Part shown: positions 12,501 through 21,945 of the stretch, piece by piece
How positions within the stretch are numbered: the stretch's first letter is position 1
Layout of the letters: every line of letters starts with the position of its first letter
Assembly: GCA_001683735.1 (NCBI GenBank)
Contig: LUGG01000022.1
Location: 248,001-312,000, forward strand
Source of the DNA: Grifola frondosa
Lineage: Eukaryota; Basidiomycota; Agaricomycetes; Polyporales; Grifolaceae
DNA: 64,000 nt
Direction of reading: 5' to 3'
Translations under genes and position numbers: made by a program
Notes under the pieces: generated by a model
Seen by the model: only the letters and a program-made list of their open reading frames with translations
What the model was told of the DNA's origin: nothing
Databases searched by the model: none

Positions 12501-14706
12501 GCAACAGCCATCTTCCAGTACGCTCGCCTAGGAGCACTGAGAAGGCTACGTCTCCATCTCCTTCTACTGACCGCACAGAGCACAAGAGGCGCCACAGACG
12601 GAGTTTGACTGAATTCACTGAATCTTTAGGCACTGTACCTCCTCTCATCAAGGTGGAGAGTGTCGAGCCTATTGATATTACGCCTGAAGATGTCCATCAT
12701 GATGATTTGGTGTTTGGTAAGCCCGTTGTCATCGGGTGCCGCCACTCTGAAGTGACTGAATATGCATTGTTCCCCTACATCAGCGAGTGACGAAGATTCC
12801 CTACCAGCTACGAGCACGCCCACTACAAAACTAGAACCACTACCTGCCGAAGACAGAATCCCTCGTCCACCTGCGTCACCCCTCGGCGAACCGTCAATCA
12901 ACGTGTACAGAATGAACTTGCGCAACCTGACTCTCCTCCCGCGTCTCCGCCTCTAACACCCCTTTCTCCGGAACAAACTATGTTCTCACTGCAGACACCT
13001 CCCCGGCGACCCCATTACAGCACTCCGAAGGCCGAATTTAAAACGCCTTCACCTCCTCGAGGCCTGCCAGAACTTCCTGAACCTCCATCGTCTTCTGAAG
13101 ACGACACTGGCAGAAATGACAGGACTCCTATGGCTCTCAGGTATAACCAACCTGGTGACATGACAGCCATGAAAACTCCCAGGCCCCCAGGCGCATGGCT
13201 GACGACTCCAGCTCCTCGACATGTTGTTAAAAAGTCCCCAGAGAGAACAAGTTCTGCACCGCAGCCCTCAGGCGACACGTCCAAATCCGACAGCAGCGGA
13301 CTGCCCACGCCGCCTTCGACTTGGACACGAGCAAGCTCAATTCCACCACAGACGCCCGCACCCCCTGGTGCGTGGTTGGGTACGCCAGCATCAACGCGGC
13401 CACGGAGCATCCTGAAGGTTCGTTTCGAAGACATTGAATCGGAAACTTCTGAGGCCGTTTCGGATCATCCTCCTGTTCTCGCTGCTAAGCAGCAGCCGGT
13501 TGATGTCAAGAGGGAGCATCGACGCGAGGCCGCTCCGGAGGCGTTGCGTTCGCTCCCGAAGCTCAACCTCCTGTCTGAGTCTCCCCAAGAGGACTCGTCT
13601 CTTGACCGCCCCTCCACGCCACCATCATTGAGGGCGCGCTTGCGCCAGCGCTCTCCGGGAGTGCGGATTGTAGATGCGTTTGGTCGAGTAACAATTGAGA
13701 AAGAAGAGGACGTCGAACACGTCGAACCTCCCAAACGCGAGGAGCTGGAAGAGCAGCCGAAGCCGTTCAAACCTGCCCCAAGGGAGACACGAGCGACCCC
13801 GCGCAACAGAAGTATCGTGAAGATTGTAGACGCTATGGGCCGTGAGATCGAGGAACCTGATGAGAGCACTTCGGAGGCTAGCTTCCACTTGTCTCATAAC
13901 GAGGCATTAGCCCGTGTCCGAAATACCATTGCTGACATGGCGGAAGATCTGAGTGAAGCGGACAGGTTCGGTTCTTTGGTTATTTGCGGGTCACAGACAG
14001 ATTCCGGATTCTGATAATCGTTATTAGATCTTCTGATCACCTTGCTCTTGACGAGAACCGATGCGCAGCTCTTGATGATGCTTCAAAGGCAGCGCGTCGA
14101 GCAAGAAATAAGATATCGAGATCGCTTCAGCTGGTGAAGAATACGGAGAGTGACCTTCGGAGTAGATATGGGTCGTTGAGAGAAAGCATGAGGAAGAGCA
14201 AGTTCTTGGTATGTCCTGTTGTTTCGTTCTGAAAGTTCAAGCACTGAACTATTGGCAGCCAACCGAGTCAGTTGAGCGTCAACCAACTTGGAGTTTCCTG
14301 AATCGATGGGTACTTGGATGTTTCGTCATCGTTCAGATAATCTTATTTCTCATTATGTACCGGTACGTTGGAATTTCTCAGAAACCATATCACGCTTGGT
14401 GACATTCATACTAGGATGTCCGCCATCCGGGCGAAGCACATCTTCCTCACGACATACTACGACTCATTCAATCCGGACCTATATCTATACGTCACCCGTC
14501 CCGATACCATCAACCACTCGATACCCTCTTCTGGTTGGTCCATCTTCTCGATTCCAGCCACCATCCAACGCGTCGGTTGGACAGGCGTCGTTGCGGAATT
14601 GTGGGGGAACGCGACAGGTGCGTTCTATCATTGGCAGCGCCGGACATGGGACGTCTGGGGTGCCAATGCCGGGGGACAGACAGCGCTATCCTGGCCGCCG
14701 ACATGA
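9545..14706 (+). CDS. large disordered protein with a single C-terminal transmembrane span
   Basis: Not a named family that I recognise. Starts MEATSPLPIPRLRL at 9545. It is mostly Ser/Pro/Arg-rich and predicted disordered. Internal repeats: PPGAWLTTPAP and PPGAWLGTPAS, then VRIVDAFGRVTIE and VKIVDAMGREIEE. Near the end are a coiled segment (ASKAARRARNKISRS), one hydrophobic span (LGCFVIVQIILFLIMYR) and about 100 residues beyond it (HIFLTTYYDSFNPDLYLYV, IQRVGWTGVVAELWG), ending ALSWPPT. This topology fits an ER or nuclear-envelope protein with a large cytoplasmic part. Frames need a base near 9768 (giving AARLRAVLARIPNN) and near 12900. A stretch of about 575 bp (10271-10847) reads as non-coding and would be an unusually long intron. 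If that is wrong, this is two genes. Confidence 0.7.
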
Positions 14707-15520
14707 ATCTTGCGTCAATTGGATTAGGACGGTTGTCGGACTTATTTTACGTCGTTATGATCATTTACCTTCAGCTCTCTTAATTGTCACCATGGGACAA
14801 TGTTGTACGTTGTCGATGTATCATCTCAAAATCTCATTGTTTAGCTGTCTCCTCTCCAAGTCGAATTTCATTGCAAAATGGACTGTGCCACAGGTACCGC
14901 AGTCGTTGGTTTCAGATACGTGGATCTCCGAAATTGGAACAAATTCACACCCCGCGATGGAACAGTATTCGCTCACTTCCATATCCATCATGATACCATT
15001 GTAACTATTCGGACGGTGCACATTCCCAACCGTCTGGCGGCCTAGGACGACCTCCAAACGCCCTCGCTCGGACAGTTGACCGATCAAGTATTTCTATTGT
15101 GAGTATGATGTGTCAGAATGCCAAGGTCACCAAGCGACTGGAATATCCGCGACATCGGGAGGGTCAAGCGCTTGACAACTCATGAACTTTGAATGCGTAG
15201 TACGCGCTAATGCATGTTGCTATTCGCAGATTCTCATCCTTGTGCGGGCCAACCGTTGTATATAACGACATATGCATCAGCCTCGCGCAGTTCATTGCAA
15301 CGGTCGCAAAGTCACACGGCCGCAATAACGAGGGGCTCGACGATGAATTTTCAGGCTGGGCTCTCGATTCTAGGGAACGAGAGACAACCGTACGATAGCC
15401 GCTCTCGTTTCCCATCGCAACCGAGTGCACCGAGATCAAAAGCAAGTTGGACCTCGGAGATCAAGATCGTTTATAGCTCGTGCCGAGAACGCAATCGACC
15501 ACGATATATCTCAATACAAG
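14707..15520. other. intergenic spacer
   Basis: Several short frames on both strands (for example 14821-15087 minus) show no family motif. I see 3' flank and promoter only. Confidence 0.5.
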
Positions 15521-16330
15521 ATGTCTTGTCGTGTAAACGCCGTTCAACTTCCCCTCACGCTTTCCACCGCTACGAACAGGAAGACGTCGCTGCTCATGAC
15601 GGATAAGAGACCGCCCAAGGTGCCCGGACATATCGCAGCGGTATCTTCGTTCTCATCTTTGTCTACCTCATACGCACCGCCCTCGCATTCCACTGGTGCG
15701 CCTGTTCGAGCTACCCATTCCAGGTCTCGCTCCCTTCTTCCCCTAGCACCGTCTACTTCGAATTCCACTTCACCGCGTCCACGCCCTCTTCCAGTGCCTC
15801 CCCCGACTCTTCCACAGATAACGCCTCTCGTTATAAAGAGACCACCGCGAAGCTCGTCCAATTTACATCCTCCTCCTGACCCAGATCGTCCTGCGAGCGC
15901 TGCTTCAGCTACTCCTTTTGTTCCTCCCAGAGCCGACTCTTTACCTCGACAATTACACTCTGCTCCAGTTATCACCCATTCCTACAAACGCGTTCGTGCT
16001 ACTCCAAGTCCGGAAAATAAACGGACGGGCGAAAAAGCGAGGCCAGAACCGAAATCCAGCACCACTCCTGCTCCTCCCGCCCCTCTTTTCATCAATCCAG
16101 ATCAGCCCTTTGTGGCGCAGGCTTCACGAAAGCAGACTCCTTTGGAGTTGGCCGATGAAAGCAAAGTTGCGGGGAAGAATCGCAAAACAGACCTCGCCGT
16201 GGAATCGAACACTAGAGTGAAGCGATCGGGTGTCGAGCCGTTGATAAGAAAATGGGTGTTGGAGAAGAAGGGGAAGCGGATGACACAGGACTCGGCCATA
16301 ATTATACAACAGCTACGAAGGTTACGCTGA
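15521..16330 (+). CDS. proline/serine-rich protein of unknown function
   Basis: Single open frame. I chose the ATG at 15521 (MSCRVNAVQLPLTL); MTDKRPPKVPG at 15599 is an alternative. The protein is almost entirely low complexity (Pro, Ser, Arg), with no signal peptide or membrane span. The last 40 residues change character: basic and helical, VEPLIRKWVLEKKGKRMTQ then a short hydrophobic end. That is the only stretch likely to be a folded or binding element. The function is unknown and I recognise no domain. Confidence 0.6.
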   Translation: MSCRVNAVQLPLTLSTATNRKTSLLMTDKRPPKVPGHIAAVSSFSSLSTSYAPPSHSTGAPVRATHSRSRSLLPLAPSTSNSTSPRPRPLPVPPPTLPQITPLVIKRPPRSSSNLHPPPDPDRPASAASATPFVPPRADSLPRQLHSAPVITHSYKRVRATPSPENKRTGEKARPEPKSSTTPAPPAPLFINPDQPFVAQASRKQTPLELADESKVAGKNRKTDLAVESNTRVKRSGVEPLIRKWVLEKKGKRMTQDSAIIIQQLRRLR

Positions 16331-17130
16331 TCTGAGGTGCGTTTGCACCTTCTTTTGATTACGCTCATAGGCCACCGACCCTTCAGATTCGTTTCACCAG
16401 ATATTCCTGAACCAGTTTTCCGTCTGACATGGACTTCATCTTGTGGCAATTTTATCATCGTATAATAGTCCAACCATATCTATGCCTTTGTTCGCTACTG
16501 CTGTCATGTATTTGTGATTTTTCGGACTCAATGTAACACCATTAGCAAGTACATGGATTTGAGCTTCGCCGCGATAATTTGGATGTTTCTCCCGTAGACC
16601 ACTAGAATCGGACTCAAGGTTGGACCTCTCCTAGTATTCCAAATACTTTCGGGTGCCTGTTGTCTGGCATAGCCATTACGATGTGATTGTCAAGTATCCT
16701 GATGACGATGATGTGTGCTTGCGGCATGTCGCGCTACCATCCAGCTCCAGAGATAAGTATGCACTGTGATACGTTTCGTGTACATCGGCATTAATGAATA
16801 TTATTCACAAACACAACGGATCTTAAGCATTTCCGAATCCGGACACGTCACATCCATATCCGGAAACATCTAAAGTTCAATCACGAATCACGCAGCAGTA
16901 TTTAGGAAAGACGACAGTGAACTCCCAGTTCGTTTGTACTTTTTTTCAGAGGAAGGTGCGTCAAAACTTTCTTGACAAAGTTGTTGACATTTCTGTGCAC
17001 CACGTGCTTAGAAGGACTATCGCCACTTCAGTCGGATCGGTCGTCCGTATTCTGCGTGGGATGGCAGTCACCGCCGCAGTACTTAAGTTGAACGCCCCAG
17101 GTGTTCTGTGAGGTAGGCGTTCACGGGAAT
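16331..17130. other. intergenic spacer
   Basis: AT-rich; only short frames without motifs, such as 16917-17111. Promoter of the downstream F-box gene is expected in its right-hand part. Confidence 0.55.
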
Positions 17131-18443
17131 ATGAGTCATACGGGTAAGTTTTTCAACCAGCCGAACACAGCTACGCTCACCATACTCGCAGGTTCCGTCT
17201 CGTCCACGCCGTTTTGCCCCAAGTCCCAGATGAAATATGGCTCAAGATCTTTAGAATGGCTGTCAGGACGCCTGGGGAGAAGATGATCCCATTTCCTCTG
17301 AAGCATGCCCCAGCTTCCCCCTACGATTTGCCTCTCAAGTCATTTCGGATTGTCAAAACTCTAAAAGAGCAGCGGCTGATATACGATTTGCAACTGGTCT
17401 GTCGCGAATGGCGGCAGATTGCTTTGGACGTCCTCTACGAGATAATCCATTTGTCCTCTACGCAAATCGAGCGTGACAGGAGTGGTCGCTTCCGCACAGA
17501 GTCTTTGCTTCGCACCCTTCAGGACTCCAAGGATGCAGACATGTCTTACCAGGTCGGGTATGGACGTTGGGTGAAACAACTGACCTTGGACATCCACCAC
17601 TGTCCCATCCACCCCGTCAAACGCATCATCTCCCTGTGTCCCAATCTCGAGACGCTGATAATGCGCAAAGGCCGCGACTGGTCGCGCAAGCAGATTGACA
17701 CCAACCTGCGCGAGGTGCTGCCCAAGTGCAGGAGCCTGCGCCGTTTCGAGTGGCTCGGAGTGTCGTGCACGAGAGCGGACAGCACCGCGATGTCGGCCGG
17801 TCTCGGTACCCTCCTACAGACGTGCACCAGCCTCCGTGCGCTCACGATCAACTGTGTAAACACAGAACCGCGTAATCCAGTACCTCTTCATATGCCCAAC
17901 CTCCTCGAACTCAACCTCATGGATGCACACCGCGAGACTCTCGTAGCTCTGGCAAAATGGACTCTTCCTTCGTTGACACATCTGTCGATTGAATGCTGCC
18001 GTAACCTATTCAAGGCTGAATTGAAGGCTATCGCACAGCATTTCGGCTCCCATCTGCTCTTTCTCTCCCTCAGATCCAACTGCCACTTACACCATGGCGA
18101 GCTTGCTTTCATGGATTATATCATGGATGAATATGTACGAGCGTGTCCTCGGCTGCAAATACTCGTGCTTCCCAGTGAGAAGAGCTTGCGCATCGTCCCC
18201 TCCACGCAACGCTCCCTCACCATCACACACATCATCTTAGAGCCATACTACACTTGGGACCAGCTCGCCCATGTGATGCGTCGAATCCTGGCATACGACC
18301 TACCTGCGCTGCGCTGCATCTGGGTCCTCAATGGTTGGGATCTTCGGCAGCCAAATTCATCCAGATTTGAGCATGCCTGCCGCGCTCGTCAGATCAGGGT
18401 CGAGGACGAGAATGGCGTGGATCTGTTGGAAATTTGGCGCTAG
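17131..18443 (+). CDS. F-box protein
   Basis: Probable SCF-type ubiquitin ligase substrate receptor. A 13-nt first coding exon (17131-17143, MSHT) joins across a 48-nt intron (17144-17191) to one long exon. The F-box is VPDEIWLKIFRMAVR, with QLVCREWRQIALDVLYE. It is followed by leucine-rich segments (LCPNLETLIMRKG, MPNLLELNLMDAHRE, LPSLTHLSIECCRN, CPRLQILVLPSEK). To join MSHTG to the long frame a base is missing near 17197 (TCCGT, probably TCCCGT, giving GSRLVHAVLPQ). Otherwise the start is uncertain, because the long frame has no ATG before the F-box. The remainder is intact. Convergent with PPT1; 256 bp separate the two stops. Confidence 0.8.
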
Positions 18444-18699
18444 TGGCGGCGGCCCACCATTCACTATGCTATTGAGTGAGGTCTCTTCTTAGTTCTTGAA
18501 GCTCCTCATTTTCGATTAAAAACCCCCGCTCTGTACCATATTAGGCCTTTCGGACTATTACTTACTATGTTAAGTGACCATTTGCACGATGGTGTTGGAC
18601 CAGATGATCTCTTATCCTTGTAGCGCTGGGGTCGCAAATAGTGACCGAACTAAAAATAAATTACAACATGGTATGATACACGCGTGCAATAACAGTGCG

Positions 18700-19855
18700 T
18701 CATTGCACTCTGAGCACACTCTCGGACTCGCTCAACCGATCGCTTGAGACAGGCCCGCCCACAAACCTCTTTACAAGCGGCTGCCAACACTCGGACGAGA
18801 GTTGCATATGCTCGCCCTCACACGTTTCCAGAAGCACGTCCCCGCGCTCGTCGAGCGTCCTGAGCCCTATCCAATCCTCCGTGTAGAGAGGCTGCAACCG
18901 CATAGGCACAATCGTCTTGTCATCGCGGGCCTCGGTGTCATTCGCGACAGCGTAGGACCCGAACCAACTGCTCTCCTTCGGCACAACGGTCTTGTCGGCA
19001 GAGAATAGGACCAGTACGAGTTTGTTGAGCGATGCGAGATTCTGCATGTATGTGCTGTTGGCGGATGCAGGGATCTCGTTGTTTATGGATGTGAGGAATC
19101 GATTGGACTCCAGATAGAACTCCAGCTGCGACGGGTCACGGAAGTACTGCGCCTGAGGAAGGGAGCGATATCAGCAGCGTTCTTGAGAAGACACACGAGA
19201 AAATGGCATGCCTGTACGAGATTATTTTGCGCCCATTCAGTATACACCCCATTTCGAGCGGCTCGCCGAGCCAGTTGGCATAGAACATCCCATGGACGAC
19301 ACAAGGGAATATCAGATATTCCCATGTGCTGGGAGCCAAATGTGATGAGATTGTTCAAAGGTGGAGAATTGTACCTCTCCACATATGCCCGCAGGAATTG
19401 GCCACCTGTAGAGGAGTCACATCAGAGGCTTTGACCCAGTATAGTTCGGCGACAGTACCTTGAGAAAAGCCGATAGCATCAAACCCTTCCCGAAGCTCGG
19501 TTATGTTCGCCAGCTGTTCAGAGACTACCTGGACTTGTTCATTCACGTTCCCGTACTGACGCAGAAGTTTGATTAGACGCCTCAAGTAGTATATAAATTT
19601 GCGACATACGAAGCCTGCCCGCTCATCTTCTTTCAGATTCTCATTGAGGAAAATAGAATGAATAAAGATGCCAGGGTGAATATCCTTGATCAACGACATG
19701 AATTCCAGCATGCCAGGAGAAGCGTATGAGTCTCCCAGTCCATGCCAAATTACAAGGGGACGTGGTTTAGAGAAACTCGAGCGTAGAGGAACTCCAAGAG
19801 CAAAGGAAAGCGGCAGCAAGACTGTAGCAAGTGAGAACAGACTTAAAGACAACAT
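18700..19855 (-). CDS. PPT1: palmitoyl-protein thioesterase
   Basis: Lysosome/vacuole-type enzyme that removes thioester-linked fatty acids from cysteines of proteins during their breakdown. The ATG at 19855 opens a hydrophobic signal peptide (MLSLSLFSLATVLLPL); the longer frame above it starts with GTG. Family landmarks: PLVIWHGLGDSY, GFSQG with the nucleophile Ser (split by an intron), YNSPPLNNLITFGSQHMG and GISDIPLCRP. NGVYTEWAQNN, the acid residue in SADKTVVP and the His in GEHMQL follow. Four exons join without correction; the intron before AQYFRDPSQLEFYLE can be read as GT-AG at 19217 or GC-AG at 19211. About 330 residues, the normal length for the family. Confidence 0.95.
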
Positions 19856-20018
19856 ATCAATGCTCAATGCATGCAATATCACCGCGATGGATGTCCAAGC
19901 TTCCAGGACGCACTCAGCACTGGCAGCCGCTGTGACACTGCCGCCATATCACGTGCTACGCGCGCCTCATTAACGCGTCGACGCGTCTCAGGCTGGCTGC
20001 TCCTGCTGCGCAAGCCCC

Positions 20019-20078
20019 TTAGCTGCCGCCGGAGATGAGAGCGACGTGACCGCATACAGAGAACAGGTCGAAGGCCAT
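20019..20078 (-). pseudogene. short-chain dehydrogenase N-terminal remnant
   Basis: About twenty codons starting with ATG at 20078 read AFDLFSVCGHVALISGGS. This resembles the first beta strand and the start of the glycine-rich NAD(P) loop of short-chain dehydrogenases (typically FDLFxVKGxVALVTGG). A stop follows at 20019 and no later dehydrogenase motif (YxxxK) is visible. Either a relic or chance; weak evidence. Confidence 0.25.
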
Positions 20079-20523
20079 GGTGATCCTGACATGAACATGT
20101 ACTATGACGCCTTCTACCGCCAGGTTTCGGTCCCTGTGGAGTGAACGAGTATTGATGAGGAACAGAAGTGATTCTGTCAGAAAGTGAGACGAAGTGAGGT
20201 GACACGATTGATCAGAATACCTCCGCTATCGTCGGTGGGTCACTTCATGACCAGTTGTGGTGAGGCAGACTCATAAAGGCGAGGAAATTAAACATAAGAT
20301 ACAATAGCTTCCAACGTACAACAGCAGCATGATAAATCTACATTTGCTTTGCAATATGCTCACAACCGTCCGCAGGAGAGACCGAATTGAACTGAAAGCG
20401 ATAAACAAGGTAGCTAAAAAATAAATGCGTCCGTTACGGGAGATCTGGCAAACACAATGCTCTGTTTAGTACAAAATATGTCCGAACGTCACCAAGGCGT
20501 CAAAGAAAGAGTTCATTCACCAC
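20079..20523. other. intergenic spacer
   Basis: No recognisable coding or RNA gene. 3' flank of the BTB gene lies at the right side. Confidence 0.55.
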
Positions 20524-21486
20524 TCACTCGACGGTCGTAGGAAGCGAATCGATACATTCTCGAATGACGCGCATTGTTAGTGTCTTGTCGTACAAGACTT
20601 TATCGCAAGTCGCGCATTTGGCATTCCAACATGCACGCGCAGCGGGCCACTCGAGCAGGCCACTGCTGCAGACGGTATCGCCAAGCGGGCGAGAATCCAT
20701 TTCCATGATGATGACATACTTTAACTCGCGCCAGGTGTGGTAATCCACCGCCGAACCGCAGTGGGAACAGGATGTATCGCCGCCGTCGCTGACAAACGGT
20801 GGGTCATCGAGTCTGCCCCGCAACGTCTCTCGCCTGAATCGGTGCAGCTGAAACAAATTGAGAAGAGAATCGGTCCCCAGCTTTTTCAACGTGTTCCGAT
20901 GCTCTGGAGCGTGTAAGTTGAGGGTGAGAGTATACTTCGAAGCCATCATTGCCTCATCTTGCCACCCATACCGGCATGTCAGAGCATACAAGCGGAGAGG
21001 GTCGTCAACGAGGGGAGGTGTCATGACAAGGCGGCGGACGATTGACATGGGACCCGGCATATCATACTTCTCAGCAGCATGTAGAAGGGGCTCGATGACG
21101 TCGTACGAGTCGAGGCGTGGAATGGTGAGACCACATATCATGCGGAGCAGGTCCTCAAGCGTGGCGGCATCCTCGTCAACGTAAATCACATCCGGAGTGC
21201 TCGCGGAGCTTTTCTGCGGCAACGAAAACATGGTGCGGAACCACCCCGACGTCATCTTCAGCGTGAATGTGTGGACGCGAAATAGCGTCCCATCCTTTGA
21301 ACCGAGTATAACATCGCCATCAGAAGAAGAGAACAAGGGGTGGTATGTAGCTGTGGGAGAAGAATCGTCCGAGTCGGCTTGCATAGATTCGATGGCCGTG
21401 TAATATGTGAAAGTCGATTCAACGAGCTCCTCTTGAGGCTCTTGAAACGACCTACGACGATGGATGGTGAGCGGCCAGTGCGACAT
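20524..21486 (-). CDS. BTB/POZ domain protein
   Basis: Single-exon gene; the ATG at 21486 gives MSHWPLTIHRRRSF. The longer frame above it begins with a non-ATG codon. The BTB fold is seen as DGDVILGSKDGTLFRVHTFTL, TSGWFRTMFSLP, then IPRLDSYDVIEPLLHAAEKYDM and DPLRLYALTCRYGWQDEA. This arrangement is typical of the many BTB proteins of mushrooms, which may act as Cullin-3 adaptors or in transcription. The C-terminus has paired cysteines (CSHCGSA and CATCDKV) that could bind zinc. Partner and function are unknown. Divergent from MED12 (460 bp apart). Confidence 0.88.
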   Translation of the reverse strand: MSHWPLTIHRRRSFQEPQEELVESTFTYYTAIESMQADSDDSSPTATYHPLFSSSDGDVILGSKDGTLFRVHTFTLKMTSGWFRTMFSLPQKSSASTPDVIYVDEDAATLEDLLRMICGLTIPRLDSYDVIEPLLHAAEKYDMPGPMSIVRRLVMTPPLVDDPLRLYALTCRYGWQDEAMMASKYTLTLNLHAPEHRNTLKKLGTDSLLNLFQLHRFRRETLRGRLDDPPFVSDGGDTSCSHCGSAVDYHTWRELKYVIIMEMDSRPLGDTVCSSGLLEWPAARACWNAKCATCDKVLYDKTLTMRVIRECIDSLPTTVE

Positions 21487-21945
21487 TGCGGATGAGAGAG
21501 ATAGAACATGCCGTGTGTCCACTGGCAAAATATTCGACAGGGCTTACTACAATGATGAAAGGGTTGGATGGACAAAGCATTACGATCTTCCCTCAACTCC
21601 GCAGCCACACCTCCATAAAGTCACGTGATGTACGGGGCGCTGCGAGTTTCTGTTTCTCGTCCTCGGATTCAAGTTCCTTCTCCATCGCCAAGCTTCTCCT
21701 GCTTGTTCCAAGGTGGCGGAGAAGTTACTGAGAATTAGAAGTACTTGTGAAGTCCAATCTGACCTAGGAGCTTTTCACAAGACTTCCCTAGGGATCTTGC
21801 CCCAGTTTGAAATTTGACTCCGCGGCAATAGCGAATCTGACGGTTGAGGACTTCAAGATAGACTAAATATCATAGCGCATAGATATCAGGCACGTACATA
21901 TCTACTGTGTTCATGACTTGCTCACATATGCTTCACAACAGTTAT
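21487..21945. promoter_or_regulatory. divergent intergenic region between the BTB gene and MED12
   Basis: Start codons of both genes face away from this 459-bp stretch, so it must hold both promoters. No TATA box or repeated motif was recognised. Confidence 0.5.

Noticed and set aside
14821..15087. Minus frame of 88 codons
   Set aside because: No family motif, no introns and overlapped by plus-strand frames of equal quality.
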